DNA of 64,000 bases from Streptomyces sp. ADI95-17 (GTDB lineage Bacteria; Actinomycetota; Actinomycetes; Streptomycetales; Streptomycetaceae). The DNA is taken from assembly GCF_003846175.1 (NCBI RefSeq), contig NZ_ML123048.1:630962-694961 (forward strand). The letters run 5' to 3'. Positions 34,632-44,209 of the stretch are shown here, in pieces; the first letter of the stretch is position 1; the number at the start of each line of letters is the position of its first letter. The translations under genes and the position numbers were made by a program. The notes beneath the pieces are model-generated. The model saw nothing but the letters and a program-made list of their open reading frames with translations, was not told the DNA's origin and did not search any database.

Positions 34632-36803
34632 TCAGTCGTGGAAGGTCTCGCCCTTCTCGGCCTTCTCCACGAGCAGCGCGGGCGGCAGGAAGCGGTCGCC
34701 GTACCGCTGCGCGAGCTCCCGGGCGCGGGCGACGAAGCCGGGCAGGCCGCCCTCGTACCCGTTGATGTACTGGAGCACGCCGCCGGTCCACGGCGGGAAG
34801 CCGATGCCCATGATGGAGCCGATGTTGGCGTCGGCGACGGTGATCAGGACGTTCTCCTCCAGGCAGCGGACGCTGTCCAGCGCCTCGGAGAACAGCATCC
34901 GCTCCTTCATGTCGATGAAGGGGACGTCGGTGTCCGGCTTGGTGAAGTGCTCCCGAAGTCCGGGCCAGAGGCGGGTGCGCTTGCCGGCCTCGTCGTACTC
35001 GTAGAAGCCCGCGCCGCCGCTGCGTCCCGTGCGGCCGAACTCGTCGACCATCCGGTCGATGACCGCGTCCGACGGGTGTCCGGGCCAGGTGCCGCCGGCC
35101 TCCTCGACGGCCCGCTTGGTCTCGTTGCGGATCTTGCGGGGCAGGGTGAGCGTCAGCTCGTCCATCAGGGAGAGCACCTTGGCCGGGTACCCGGACTGGG
35201 CCGCGGCCTGCTCGACGGAGGCGGGCTCGACGCCCTCGCCGACCATGGCGACGCCCTCGTTGATGAACTGGCCGATGACGCGCGAGGTGAAGAAGCCGCG
35301 CGAGTCGTTGACGACGATCGGGGTCTTCTTGATCCGGCGGACCAGGTCGAAGGCGCGGGCCAGGGCCTCGTCGCCGGTCTGTTCGCCCTTGATGATCTCG
35401 ACCAGCGGCATCTTGTCGACGGGCGAGAAGAAGTGCAGCCCGATGAAGTCGGCCGGGCGCGAGACGCCCTCGGCGAGGACGGTGATGGGCAGCGTCGAGG
35501 TGTTGGAGCAGAGCAGCGCGTCCGGCTCGATGATGTCCTGGATCTCCTGGAACACCTTGTGCTTGAGCGCGGTGTCCTCGAAGACGGCCTCGATGACCGC
35601 GTCGCAGCCGGCCAGGTCGGCCGGGTCGCCGGTCGGGGTGATCCGGGCCAGCAGCTCGTCGCGCTTGGCCTCGGTGGTGCGGCCCCGGGAGAGCGCCTTG
35701 TCGAGCAGCTTCTCGCTGTACGCCTTGCCCTTGGCGGCGGCTTCGGTGGAGACGTCCTTGAGGACGACCTCGATACCGGCGCGGGCGCAGGAGTACGCGA
35801 TGCCGGCGCCCATCATCCCGGCGCCGAGCACGGCGACCTTGTCGACCTGGCGTTCCTCGATGCCCTTGGGACGGCTGGCACCGGAGTTGACGGCCTGGAG
35901 GTCGAAGAAGAACGCCTGGATCATGTTCTTCGCGACCTGGCCGGTGACCAGCTCGGTGAAGTACCGGGCCTCGATGGTCAGCGCGGTCTCGAAGTCCACC
36001 TGGGAGCCCTCGACTGCGGCGGCCAGGATGTTGCGCGGCGCGGGCATGGGGGCGCCCGCGAGCTGCTTCTTCAGGTTGGACGGGAAAGCCGGCAGGTTGG
36101 CGGCGAACTTCGGGTTGGACGGGGTGCCGCCGGGGATCCGGTAGCCCTTGACGTCCCAGGGCTGCTGGGACTCGGGGTGGGCGTCGATGAAGGCGCGGGC
36201 CTTTTCGAGCATCTCCTCCCGGGTGGCGGCGACCTCGTGGACCAGGCCGTTCTCCAGGGCGCGCGACGGGGTGTACTGGGTGCCCTGGAGGAGGACCTTC
36301 AGCAGCGCGTCGGCGATGCCCATGAGGCGTACGGTGCGGGTGACGCCGCCACCGGCGGGCAGCAGGCCGAGGGTGACCTCGGGCAGGCCGATCCGGGAGC
36401 CGGGGGCGTCGAGGGCGACGCGGTGGTGCGAGGCGAGCGCGATCTCGTAACCGCCGCCGAGCGCCGCGCCGTTGATGGCGGCGACGACCGGGATGCCGAG
36501 GGTCTCGATGCGGCGCAGCGAGTTCTTGATGGCGGTGCCGGTGTCGAAGGCCAGCTGGGCGTTCTCCGGACCGATCCTGATCATGTCCTTGAGGTCGCCG
36601 CCCGCGAAGAAGGTCTTCTTGGCGGAGGTGTAGATGATGCCGCGGATGGCGTCCTTCTCGGCCTCGGCGCGGTCGGCGACGGCCGCGATGGAGTCCTTGA
36701 ACGCCTGGTTCATCGTGTTGGCGGACTGGTTCGGGTCGTCGAGTACGAGGGTGACGACGCCGGTCTCGTCCTGTTCCCAGCGGATGGTCGTGCTCTCGGT
36801 CAT
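34632..36803 (-). CDS. fatty acid oxidation complex alpha subunit, FadB-like (enoyl-CoA hydratase + 3-hydroxyacyl-CoA dehydrogenase)
   Basis: A 723-residue bifunctional enzyme that hydrates enoyl-CoA and oxidises 3-hydroxyacyl-CoA. The N-terminal crotonase domain has both catalytic glutamates, in ALGGGYEIALAS and IGLPEVTLGLLPAGGG. The dehydrogenase part starts at about residue 325 with VAVLGAGMMGAGIAYSCARA (NAD site), followed by FIGLHFFSPVDKMPLVEIIK with the catalytic His. C-terminal helical domains complete the fold. It lies 39 bp downstream of the thiolase gene and is the last gene of the operon. Confidence 0.93.
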   Translation of the reverse strand: MTESTTIRWEQDETGVVTLVLDDPNQSANTMNQAFKDSIAAVADRAEAEKDAIRGIIYTSAKKTFFAGGDLKDMIRIGPENAQLAFDTGTAIKNSLRRIETLGIPVVAAINGAALGGGYEIALASHHRVALDAPGSRIGLPEVTLGLLPAGGGVTRTVRLMGIADALLKVLLQGTQYTPSRALENGLVHEVAATREEMLEKARAFIDAHPESQQPWDVKGYRIPGGTPSNPKFAANLPAFPSNLKKQLAGAPMPAPRNILAAAVEGSQVDFETALTIEARYFTELVTGQVAKNMIQAFFFDLQAVNSGASRPKGIEERQVDKVAVLGAGMMGAGIAYSCARAGIEVVLKDVSTEAAAKGKAYSEKLLDKALSRGRTTEAKRDELLARITPTGDPADLAGCDAVIEAVFEDTALKHKVFQEIQDIIEPDALLCSNTSTLPITVLAEGVSRPADFIGLHFFSPVDKMPLVEIIKGEQTGDEALARAFDLVRRIKKTPIVVNDSRGFFTSRVIGQFINEGVAMVGEGVEPASVEQAAAQSGYPAKVLSLMDELTLTLPRKIRNETKRAVEEAGGTWPGHPSDAVIDRMVDEFGRTGRSGGAGFYEYDEAGKRTRLWPGLREHFTKPDTDVPFIDMKERMLFSEALDSVRCLEENVLITVADANIGSIMGIGFPPWTGGVLQYINGYEGGLPGFVARARELAQRYGDRFLPPALLVEKAEKGETFHD

Positions 36804-36842
36804 GTGTCTGTCTTCTCCGTAAGCAGGGGTGGCCGGGGACGG

Positions 36843-38057
36843 TCAGAGACGCTCGATGACGGTGGCGATGCCCATGCCGCCGCCGACGCAGAGGGTGGCG
36901 AGGCCGTACCGCTGGTCACGGCGCTCCAGTTCGTCGATGAGGGTGCCGAGGATCATCGCGCCGGTGGCGCCGAGCGGGTGGCCGAGGGCGATGGCGCCGC
37001 CGTTGACGTTGATCTTGTCGAGGGAGAGCCCCATGTCCCTGGCGAAGCGGAGGACGACGCCGGCGAACGCCTCGTTGATCTCGACGAGGTCGATGTCGTC
37101 GATGGTCAGCCCGGCCTTGGCGAGGGCCTTGCGGGTGGCGGGCGCGGGGCCGGTGAGCATGATGGTCGGCTCGGAGCCGGAGACGGCGGCGGAGATGATC
37201 CGGGCGCGCGGCGTGAGTCCGTAGCGCTCGCCGACCTCCTTGTTGCCGATCGCGACGAGCGCGGCGCCGTCGACGATGCCGGAGGAGTTGCCCGCGTGGT
37301 GGACGTGGTCGATCTTCTCGACCCAGTGGTACTTCTGCAGCGCCACCGCGTCGAAGCCGCCCATCTCGCCGATCGCGGCGAAGGACGGCTTGAGCGCGGC
37401 GAGCGAGTCGGCGGTGGTGCCGGGCCGCATGTGCTCGTCGTGGTCGAGCACGACGAGGCCGTTGCGGTCCTTGACGGGGACGACGGAGCGGGCGAAGCGG
37501 CCGTCCTTCCACGCTTCGGCGGCGCGTTCCTGGGAGAGCGCGGCGAATTCGTCGACGTCGCGGCGGCTGAAGCCCTCGATGGTGGCGATGAGGTCGGCGC
37601 CGACGCCCTGCGGGGCGAAGCCGGTCTCGAAGTTGGTCATCGGGTCCATCGCCCAGGCGCCGCCGTCGGAGCCCATCGGCACCCTGGACATCGACTCGAC
37701 GCCGCCGGCGAGTACGAGGTCCTCCCAGCCCGAGCGGACCTTGGCGGCGGCCAGGTTGACGGCCTCCAGGCCCGAGGCACAGAAGCGGTTCTCCTGGACG
37801 CCCGCGACGGTGTCCGGGAGGCCGGCCGCGATGGCGGCGATCCGGGCGATGTCGGAGCCCTGGTCGCCGAGCGGGCTGACCACGCCGAGGACGATGTCGT
37901 CGATGGCCGCCGGGTCGAGGCCGGGGAAGCGGCTGCGGAGTTCGTGGATGAGGCCGACGACGAGGTCGATCGGCTTGGTGCCGTGCAGGGCGCCATTGGC
38001 CTTGCCGCGGCCGCGCGGGGTGCGGATCGCGTCGTAGACAAACGCTTCGGTACTCAA
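36843..38057 (-). CDS. acetyl-CoA C-acyltransferase (thiolase)
   Basis: A 404-residue thiolase that cleaves 3-ketoacyl-CoA. The nucleophile Cys is in [13 protein letters not shown], followed by NEAFAG, the His motif [15 protein letters not shown] and the second Cys in CVGGGMG. Start is a TTG (38055-38057) with CGAAAGG 8 nt upstream; there is no ATG in the right place. It follows the acyl-CoA dehydrogenase by 35 bp and precedes the FadB-like gene by 39 bp. Together they provide the full beta-oxidation cycle. Confidence 0.93.
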   Translation of the reverse strand: MSTEAFVYDAIRTPRGRGKANGALHGTKPIDLVVGLIHELRSRFPGLDPAAIDDIVLGVVSPLGDQGSDIARIAAIAAGLPDTVAGVQENRFCASGLEAVNLAAAKVRSGWEDLVLAGGVESMSRVPMGSDGGAWAMDPMTNFETGFAPQGVGADLIATIEGFSRRDVDEFAALSQERAAEAWKDGRFARSVVPVKDRNGLVVLDHDEHMRPGTTADSLAALKPSFAAIGEMGGFDAVALQKYHWVEKIDHVHHAGNSSGIVDGAALVAIGNKEVGERYGLTPRARIISAAVSGSEPTIMLTGPAPATRKALAKAGLTIDDIDLVEINEAFAGVVLRFARDMGLSLDKINVNGGAIALGHPLGATGAMILGTLIDELERRDQRYGLATLCVGGGMGIATVIERL

Positions 38058-38092
38058 GACAGCAGCCTTTCGAGGGTGGTTGTGCGACAGGA

Positions 38093-39235
38093 TCAGGCGA
38101 GCAGCGAGCGGCCGATGATCTCCTTCATGATCTCGGTCGTGCCGCCGTAGATGGTCTGGATGCGGCCGTCGGTGAATGCCCTGGCGACGGGAAAATCCGC
38201 CATGTAGCCGTATCCGCCATGGAGTTGGAGACAGCGGTCGGCGGCGCGCTTCTGCAGTTCGGTGGCCCACCACTTGGCCATCGAGGCGTGCACGGCGTCG
38301 AGCGTGCCGTCGGAGTGGTCGACGATGCAGCGGTCGATGAAGGTGCGGGTGACGGCGCACTCGGTGGCCATCTCGGCGATCTCGAACCGGATGTGCTGGA
38401 GCTTGGAGAGCGGCCTTCCGAAGGCCTCGCGCTCCTTGACGTACTTCGTGGTGATCTCCAGGAGGTGTTCCGCGGCGGCGATCCCGGCGACCGCTATGCC
38501 CATCCGTTCCTGTGCCAGATTGGTCATGAGATGGATGAAGGCGCCGTCCCGTTCGCCCAGCAGGTTCTCCTTGGGCACGCGGACGTCGTTGAAGAACAGC
38601 TCCGCGGTGTCCTGGGACTTCTGGCCGATCTTGTCGAGGTTGCGGCCCCGCTCGAAGCCCTCCGCGCCGCGTTCGACGACGATCAGCGAGAGCCCCTTGG
38701 CGCCGCCCTCCGGGGTGGTCCTGGCGACCACGACCACCAGGTCGGCGAGGATGCCGTTGGAGATGAAGGTCTTGGAGCCGTTGAGCAGCCAGTGGTCGCC
38801 CTTGTCCTCGGCGGTGGTGCGGATGCCCTGGAGGTCGGAGCCCGCGCCGGGTTCGGTCATGGCGATGGCGGTGATGGTCTCGCCGCTGCAGAATCCGGGC
38901 AGCCAGCGCCGCTTCTGCTCGTCGGTGGCGAGGCCGGTGAGGTAGGGGCCGATGATGTCGTTGTGCAGCCCGAGCGCGAGGCCGGGGGTGCCGGCCCGGG
39001 TGAACTCCTCGGCGAGGACTGCGCTGTAGCGGAAGTCGGTGTTGCCGCCGCCCCCGTACTCCTCGGGCACGGCGAGGCCCAGCAGCCCCTGCCGGCCGGC
39101 CGCGAGCCATGCCTCGCGCGAGACGATGCCGTCCTTCTCCCACTGCTCGTAGTGCGGGAGAACCTCCTTGGTGAGGAAGGTACGCACGGTCTCGCGGAAC
39201 GCCTCGTGCTCTTCGGTGAAGATCTGCCGCTGCAC
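38093..39235 (-). CDS. acyl-CoA dehydrogenase, long-chain-type
   Basis: A 380-residue flavoprotein that introduces the 2,3 double bond. FAD/substrate motifs include [20 protein letters not shown] and [11 protein letters not shown]; the C-terminus has [11 protein letters not shown] and [14 protein letters not shown]. The Gly-Gly in IYGGT stands where short- and medium-chain enzymes carry the catalytic Glu, as in mammalian long-chain dehydrogenase, whose base comes from another helix. Start is ATG 39233-39235. It is the second gene of the operon, 83 bp after the racemase. Confidence 0.92.
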   Translation of the reverse strand: MQRQIFTEEHEAFRETVRTFLTKEVLPHYEQWEKDGIVSREAWLAAGRQGLLGLAVPEEYGGGGNTDFRYSAVLAEEFTRAGTPGLALGLHNDIIGPYLTGLATDEQKRRWLPGFCSGETITAIAMTEPGAGSDLQGIRTTAEDKGDHWLLNGSKTFISNGILADLVVVVARTTPEGGAKGLSLIVVERGAEGFERGRNLDKIGQKSQDTAELFFNDVRVPKENLLGERDGAFIHLMTNLAQERMGIAVAGIAAAEHLLEITTKYVKEREAFGRPLSKLQHIRFEIAEMATECAVTRTFIDRCIVDHSDGTLDAVHASMAKWWATELQKRAADRCLQLHGGYGYMADFPVARAFTDGRIQTIYGGTTEIMKEIIGRSLLA

Positions 39236-39318
39236 TGCGTGCCTCCTGGAACCAGTTCTTGACGGTGGGGACCGGCCGGTCCGGTGCGGGCCCGCCGGGG
39301 ATCACATCGAGCCGCTCG

Positions 39319-40470
39319 TCAGCCGGCGTCCCGCTCCGGGGGCCGCGCGATGCCGGGTACGCCCCAGTCGGCGGCCACCGCCTCGGTGTCCGCGCCGGGC
39401 CGGGCGGGTGCGCGGCGCACCGAGACGGGGGTCGCGGAGAAGCGCGGTGCGGGCGCCGGCTGGGTGAGCCCGTCGTGCTCGACGAAGGTGGAGCGGGCCG
39501 CGAGGTGCGGGTGGTGCGGCGCCTCGCGGAGCGAGAGGACGGGGGCGACGCAGGCGTCCGACCCCTCGAACACCTCGGTCCACTCGGCACGCGTACGGGT
39601 TCTGAACCGGTCGGCGACGACGGTGCGCAGCTCCTCCCACCGGCCGATGTCACTCCGGTCCGGGGCGTCGTCCCCGATCCCGAGAAGCCTGCCGAACTCC
39701 TCGTAGAAGCGCTGTTCCAGCGGCCCGACCGCCATGTACTGGCCGTCGGCGGTCTCGTACGTGCCGTAGAAGGGGCAGCCGCCGTCCAGGAGGTTGGAGC
39801 CGCGCCGGTCCTGCCAGCCGCCGGCCGCCAGCATTCCGTGGATCATCATGGCGAGATGGGAGGCACCGTCGACGATGGCCGCGTCCACGACCTGGCCCCG
39901 GCCGCCGGGGGTGCGAGCGTGCTGGAGGGCGGCGAGCACACCGACGACGAGATAGAGCGAGCCGCCCGCGTAGTCGCCGACGAGATTGGCCGGGACGGTG
40001 GGCGGCTCGCCGGGTTTGCCGATCATGGAGAGGGTGCCGGTGAGCGCGATGTAGGCGACGTCGTGGCCGGCCCGCTCGGCGAGCGGCCCGTCCTGGCCCC
40101 AGCCGGTCATCCGCCCGTAGACGAGCCGCGGATTGCGGGCCAGCGCCGCGTCGGGACCGACGCCGAGGCGTTCGGCGACGCCCGGCCGGAAGCCCTCGAT
40201 CAGGATGTCGGCGCGCTCGACCAGATCGAGCACCCGGGCGGCTCCGTCCTCGGCCTTGAGGTCGACGAGCACGGAGCGTTTGTTGCGGTTGGTGAGGTCG
40301 TACGCGGGGTCGATGCCCAGCCCCGCACCGCCGGGCCGGTCGACCCTGACGACGTCGGCGCCAAGGTCGGCCAGGAGCATCGCGGCGAACGGGCCGGGTC
40401 CGATGCCTGCCAGTTCGACCACCCGCACCCCTGACAGCGGGCCGTGCGAGCCGTGCTCTGTCGTTGCCAT
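39319..40470 (-). CDS. CaiB/BaiF family protein, alpha-methylacyl-CoA racemase-like
   Basis: A 383-residue type III CoA-transferase-fold protein. It matches alpha-methylacyl-CoA racemases: the active-site His136 in [12 protein letters not shown], Asp166 in [12 protein letters not shown] (30 residues later, the same distance as in the mycobacterial racemase) and Glu239 in [10 protein letters not shown]. The racemase converts 2R-methylacyl-CoA to the 2S form accepted by acyl-CoA dehydrogenases. It is the first gene of the beta-oxidation operon, which suggests growth on methyl-branched fatty acids or sterol side chains. ATG 40468-40470. A general CoA transferase is the alternative. Confidence 0.87.
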   Translation of the reverse strand: MATTEHGSHGPLSGVRVVELAGIGPGPFAAMLLADLGADVVRVDRPGGAGLGIDPAYDLTNRNKRSVLVDLKAEDGAARVLDLVERADILIEGFRPGVAERLGVGPDAALARNPRLVYGRMTGWGQDGPLAERAGHDVAYIALTGTLSMIGKPGEPPTVPANLVGDYAGGSLYLVVGVLAALQHARTPGGRGQVVDAAIVDGASHLAMMIHGMLAAGGWQDRRGSNLLDGGCPFYGTYETADGQYMAVGPLEQRFYEEFGRLLGIGDDAPDRSDIGRWEELRTVVADRFRTRTRAEWTEVFEGSDACVAPVLSLREAPHHPHLAARSTFVEHDGLTQPAPAPRFSATPVSVRRAPARPGADTEAVAADWGVPGIARPPERDAG

Positions 40471-40552
40471 CGAGCCCCCAGCGGTATGACACAACTGATG
40501 TAACAGCGATGATGCTAAGAACGCGCCACGCTCCGCACAACCCCTTGGGGCG

Positions 40553-40566
40553 AGCAAGCGCTTAGT
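40553..40566. promoter_or_regulatory. palindromic site in the racemase/enoyl-reductase divergent region
   Basis: The palindrome AAGCGCTT (40556-40563) sits inside AGCAAGCGCTTAGT. It lies 83-108 bp from both divergent starts (40470 and 40674), in a suitable place to control both. This type of centre is common for TetR-family lipid regulators in actinobacteria, but the protein is not identified. Confidence 0.4.
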
Positions 40567-40673
40567 TCTTTCTCCGGGATCCTCTCCCATGAGGGCCGCC
40601 CGGCCGCACACCGCCACGACCCCCTCCGCTAACCTCTGCCTGCCACATCGGCGCCGGCCCCGCGGAGGCACGT

Positions 40674-41864
40674 ATGAACAGGCAGAACGGGGCACAACGC
40701 CCCTTTGACGTAATCCTCTTCGGTGCCACCGGCTTCGTGGGCGCCCTCACCGCCGAATATCTCGCCGCCCACGCGCCCTCCGGCTGCCGCTGGGCCGTGG
40801 CCGGACGCGACCGGGCCAAGCTGGAGCGCCTGCGCGAACGGCTCGCCGCGATCGACCCGGGCTGCGCGGAGCTCCCGCTGCTGCACGCCGACGCCGGGGA
40901 CGAGCACTCGCTGCGCGAACTCGCCGAGTCCGCCCATGTGGTGGCCACGACGGTGGGCCCCTACGTCTGGTACGGCGAGAAGCTGGTCGCGGCCTGCGCC
41001 GAGGCGGGGACGGACTACGCGGACCTCACCGGCGAGGCGGAGTTCGTGGACCGGATGTATCTGGAGCACGACGCGCGGGCCCGCGAGACCGGGGCCAGGA
41101 TCGTGCACGCCTGCGGCTTCGACTCCGTACCGCACGACCTCGGGGTGTACTTCACCGTCCAGCAGCTGCCGCGGGACGTCCCCCTGACCGTCGACGGCTT
41201 CGTACGCAGCAACGCCGTCTTCTCCGGCGGTACGTTCGCCTCGGCGCTCACCGCGATGGGCCGCGGCCCCCGGATGCTCAGCGCCGCCCGGGAGCGCCGG
41301 CTGCACGAGCCGCGGCTGGTCGCCCGCCGGGCCCGCGCCCTGCTCGGCACCCCGCACTTCAGCGCGGAGACCGGCACCTGGGCGCTCCCGCTGCCGACGC
41401 TGGACCCGCAGGTCGTCGAACGCTCGGCGCGGGTGCTGGCCCGCTACGGCCCCGACTTCCGCTACCGCCACTTCGCCTCGGTACGCCGCCTGCCCGTGGC
41501 ACTCGGCGGCACGGCCGCGGTCGGCGCACTGCTGGGCGCCGCGCAGGTCCCGGCGGCCCGGTCCTGGCTGATGGACCGGTACGAGCCGGGCAAGGGGCCG
41601 GACGCGGAGCGCCGCCGGCGCAGCTGGTTCACCGTGCGCTTCGTCGGCGAGGGCGGCGGGCACCGGGTCTTCACCGAGGTCTCGGGCGGTGATCCCGGCT
41701 ACGACGAGACGGCGAAGATGCTCGCCGAGTCCGCGCTGTGCCTCGCCCTGGACGAGCTCCCGCCGGCCTCGGGTCAGGTCACCACGGCCGCTGCCATGGG
41801 TGACGCGCTGCTGGAGCGGCTGCGCTCGGCCGGTCTGCGCTTCCGGGTCGCGTCGGCCCGCTGA
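40674..41864 (+). CDS. saccharopine dehydrogenase-like / trans-acting enoyl reductase family protein
   Basis: A 396-residue Rossmann-fold protein. The N-terminus has FDVILFGATGFVGALTAEYL, the NADP-binding GxxGxxG. Conserved blocks ADLTGEAEFVDRMYLEHDAR and ACGFDSVPHDLGVYF match the saccharopine-dehydrogenase-like and mycobacterial trans-acting enoyl-reductase group. A hydrophobic segment around residues 275-290 suggests membrane association. It is divergent from the racemase-led fatty acid operon, so a role in lipid metabolism is plausible. Substrate unknown. Confidence 0.85.
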   Translation: MNRQNGAQRPFDVILFGATGFVGALTAEYLAAHAPSGCRWAVAGRDRAKLERLRERLAAIDPGCAELPLLHADAGDEHSLRELAESAHVVATTVGPYVWYGEKLVAACAEAGTDYADLTGEAEFVDRMYLEHDARARETGARIVHACGFDSVPHDLGVYFTVQQLPRDVPLTVDGFVRSNAVFSGGTFASALTAMGRGPRMLSAARERRLHEPRLVARRARALLGTPHFSAETGTWALPLPTLDPQVVERSARVLARYGPDFRYRHFASVRRLPVALGGTAAVGALLGAAQVPAARSWLMDRYEPGKGPDAERRRRSWFTVRFVGEGGGHRVFTEVSGGDPGYDETAKMLAESALCLALDELPPASGQVTTAAAMGDALLERLRSAGLRFRVASAR

Positions 41865-42213
41865 GCGACGGTCGCCCGGGGCGGGTGGACGGCTCGTCCG
41901 CGTGGTGACCCGTGCCGGCCGGGGCGACGCGCACTCGTACGGGTGATGTCCGCTGCGCGCCCGGATCCTCCCGTGCCCCCGGCGACGGGCCCGTGACCAG
42001 CCGCTCCGCCGCGTAAGCGCAGGCAGGAGCACCTCCGGGAAGAGGTGGGAGCGGAGCGGCCCCGCGGTGCGGGCGGGTCGGCCGCTCCTCGGCCGTCCGG
42101 CACCGAACGGGGCTTTCACTACGATCTGCGTCCCGCGGGTCGGCGCACCTGGGCACGTTCCCGATGCACGGCGTTGACCTGCGGCTATGCACACAGAGAG
42201 TCGGGGAAGAACC
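41865..42213. other. 349-bp gap without a gene
   Basis: I see no supported gene here. GC-rich dyads flank about 42050-42090 (for example GAGCGGCC and GGCCGCTC), possibly the terminator of the upstream gene. TTGACC (42174-42179) could be a -35 element for the next gene, with no clear -10. Confidence 0.4.
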
Positions 42214-43194
42214 ATGACGGACAACACTGTGGCGGGCCGGGACGAGCAGCCGGGGCGAGCGCTCGCCGAGTTGCTGAGGAACTGGTGGGAGTCGTCGGCC
42301 CGCGACGGCCGCGAGAAACCCACTCAGCAGTCCCTCGCCAAACGGCTCGGTGTCGACCAGACCACCCTGTCGCGCTATCTGAATCCCACCCACGCCTCCA
42401 ACGCACCGCGCAGGATCGTCGAGCAGTTGCACTCGGCGCTGCGGGCTCCGGCCGACGACCTGGTCCGGGCGTGCGCCCTGGCCGAGGCGGCGGCGGGGGC
42501 GGCCCCGTCCCGCAAGCGCCCGGCGGCCACGGCCGCGCCCGGAACGGCGTCCGTGCCCGCCGGAACGGCGTCCGTGCCCGCCGGACCAACGGGCCGGCGC
42601 GGGGCGACGGCCCGTTGGTGGGACCGCTCCCCCGTCGCGTATCCGACCCTGGCCATCGCCTCGCTCCTCCTGCTCGTGCTCGGCGGCTTCGTGTGGTGGC
42701 TGGCGCCGACCGCCTGGCAGAGCGATGCCAAGGCCACGGCGAACGTGTCGGACCGGCCGTCGCAGGGCACGGACTGGCCGTTGGCCCGCAAGGGCGATGT
42801 GCTCTGGAAGGCGCGTACGGTGCAGTTGCTGCTGCGGGCCAACGGCTTCGACGTGAAGGTCGACGCCGACTACGGTCCGGCCACGGCGGAGGCCGTGAAG
42901 CAGTTCCAGTCCGCACACGGTCTGACCCCGGACGGCAAGGTCGGGAAGGACACCTGGCCACTGCTGGTCATCACGGTCGACTCGCGCACCACCAAGCCCG
43001 ACGCCGTCACGGCGGTGCAGTACCTGCTGCACCACGCCGGGGTGCCGACCGACAGCACCGGTACGTACACCCTCTCGACCATGCGGTCGCTCAAGGAGTT
43101 CCAGGAGTCCCGGAATCTGCCGGCGACGGGGACCGGGGACGAGGGCACCTGGCGCGCGCTGCTCAACGCCCAGGGGCCGGATCAGCACGAATAG
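42214..43194 (+). CDS. membrane-anchored helix-turn-helix protein with two peptidoglycan-binding domains
   Basis: A 326-residue protein of unusual order. Residues about 10-85 are a cytosolic XRE-like HTH (TQQSLAKRLGVDQTTLSRYL). A low-complexity linker with a 7-residue tandem repeat (GTASVPA twice) follows. One membrane helix lies near 150-168 (PTLAIASLLLLVLGGFVWWL). Outside are two PG_binding_1 domains (about 195-250 and 262-325: VDADYGPATAEAVKQFQSAH and TLSTMRSLKEFQES). It could carry a wall signal to DNA in one chain. ATG 42214 (MTDNTVAG) is preferred over an in-frame ATG nine codons upstream. Confidence 0.85.
   Translation: MTDNTVAGRDEQPGRALAELLRNWWESSARDGREKPTQQSLAKRLGVDQTTLSRYLNPTHASNAPRRIVEQLHSALRAPADDLVRACALAEAAAGAAPSRKRPAATAAPGTASVPAGTASVPAGPTGRRGATARWWDRSPVAYPTLAIASLLLLVLGGFVWWLAPTAWQSDAKATANVSDRPSQGTDWPLARKGDVLWKARTVQLLLRANGFDVKVDADYGPATAEAVKQFQSAHGLTPDGKVGKDTWPLLVITVDSRTTKPDAVTAVQYLLHHAGVPTDSTGTYTLSTMRSLKEFQESRNLPATGTGDEGTWRALLNAQGPDQHE
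42541..42582 (+). repeat. two perfect 21-bp tandem repeats in the linker of the HTH/peptidoglycan-binding gene
   Basis: Units 42541-42561 and 42562-42582 are identical and encode GTASVPA twice. Such in-frame repeats can change copy number and so linker length between strains. Confidence 0.85.
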
Positions 43195-43242
43195 CCGCGG
43201 GCCGCCGGGCAGGCGGACAAGTGGCGGCCGTGCGCCGTGGGC

Positions 43243-43386
43243 TCAGAGCGCCCAGGAAACCAGCGTGCAGATCATCGAGACGGCCCAGACCGCTCCCGCG
43301 ATCATCCCGAGTGTCATCCCTATCGCGACCCGGCGCTGAGCGAGGTAGACGGTGCCGGGTCGTGTGGGCGTTCGATGTTCGTTCAT
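43243..43386 (-). CDS. 47-residue single-pass membrane protein
   Basis: ATG 43384-43386 to TGA 43243-43245. The N-terminal half is basic (NEHRTPTRPGTVYLAQRRVA). Then comes one long hydrophobic helix, GMTLGMIAGAVWAVSMICTL, ending VSWAL. No homologue is recalled. There is no strong RBS, so it may be leaderless. It lies between the wall-binding HTH gene and endonuclease V; its basic-in topology suggests the N-terminus is cytosolic. Confidence 0.6.
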   Translation of the reverse strand: MNEHRTPTRPGTVYLAQRRVAIGMTLGMIAGAVWAVSMICTLVSWAL

Positions 43387-43452
43387 GCGTACAAGCTTGC
43401 CGGTGATGATCGGCAAACGGTATCCGTACGCGTACTCAAGGGCCCCACGCCG

Positions 43453-44130
43453 TCAGACGGCCGCCTCCCGCAGCGCCTTCCGGCAGAGCGAGTCGGCCCT
43501 GCGGGTGGTCTCCGGCTGACGGAAGTCGCGGGCCAGCAGCAGGGTGTGGGCGCAGGCGTTGTCCAGGCCGGTCCGGTGTCCGACCGACACGAAGACGGGC
43601 TTCACGCCGTCCTGGGTACGCAGCGCCCGGCCCACCTCCTCCTCGCCGTCGAGCAGCGGGGACCAGTCGCCGCGACGGGGGCCCGGCTGCTCGTACGAGA
43701 AGGTGAAGGGGTTCTTGGCGACGCCGATCACCGGGAGGCCGGTGAGCACCCCGAGGTGGCTGGCGAGTCCGAAGCGGCGCGGGTGCGCCCGGCCGTATCC
43801 GTCGCAGATCACCAGTCCGGGGTCGACCGGCAGGGATTCGAGCGCGGCCAGCACGGTCGGGATCTCCCGGAAGGCGAGGAGGCCGGGGACGTACGGGAAG
43901 GTGACCCGGCCGACGGCGGTGGTCTCGGCGACCACTTCGAACGTCGCCCCGTCGAGGACGACCGCCGCCGCGACGACGACATCCCGCTCGTCGTCGTAGG
44001 CGACGTCCACCCCCGTGACCCGGCCGGTTCCGGGCGGCGGGCCGGGTTCGTCGAGCACCACCCGGGAGCGCAGGGTGTCCTGGACGGCCCGGGCTTCGGC
44101 CTCACCGGCGGGCATCGGAAGGTTTGTCAT
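43453..44130 (-). CDS. nfi: endonuclease V (deoxyinosine-specific)
   Basis: A 225-residue repair nuclease that cuts near deoxyinosine. The catalytic acids are in VTGVDVAYDD, FPYVPGLLAFREIPTVL (Tyr for strand separation, Glu) and VICDGYGRAHPRRFGLASHL (Asp). The sequence is of normal length and intact. ATG 44128-44130 (MTNLPMPAG) was chosen; the longer in-frame start at 44211 would overlap the divergent YciI gene. 79 bp separate it from that gene. Confidence 0.95.
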   Translation of the reverse strand: MTNLPMPAGEAEARAVQDTLRSRVVLDEPGPPPGTGRVTGVDVAYDDERDVVVAAAVVLDGATFEVVAETTAVGRVTFPYVPGLLAFREIPTVLAALESLPVDPGLVICDGYGRAHPRRFGLASHLGVLTGLPVIGVAKNPFTFSYEQPGPRRGDWSPLLDGEEEVGRALRTQDGVKPVFVSVGHRTGLDNACAHTLLLARDFRQPETTRRADSLCRKALREAAV

Positions 44131-44209
44131 GGTGCGGCCGATTCTAAGGGCTGCCCAAGGGACGGGCCCGGGGTCCGCCGTGGCCCGGCGTCCCCGTAGC
44201 CTGGAGATC

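Noticed and set aside
34638-38150. 1170-codon open frame on the plus strand across the FadB-like and thiolase genes
   Set aside because: Shadow of two strongly supported enzymes on the other strand; composition is typical of an antisense GC-rich frame.
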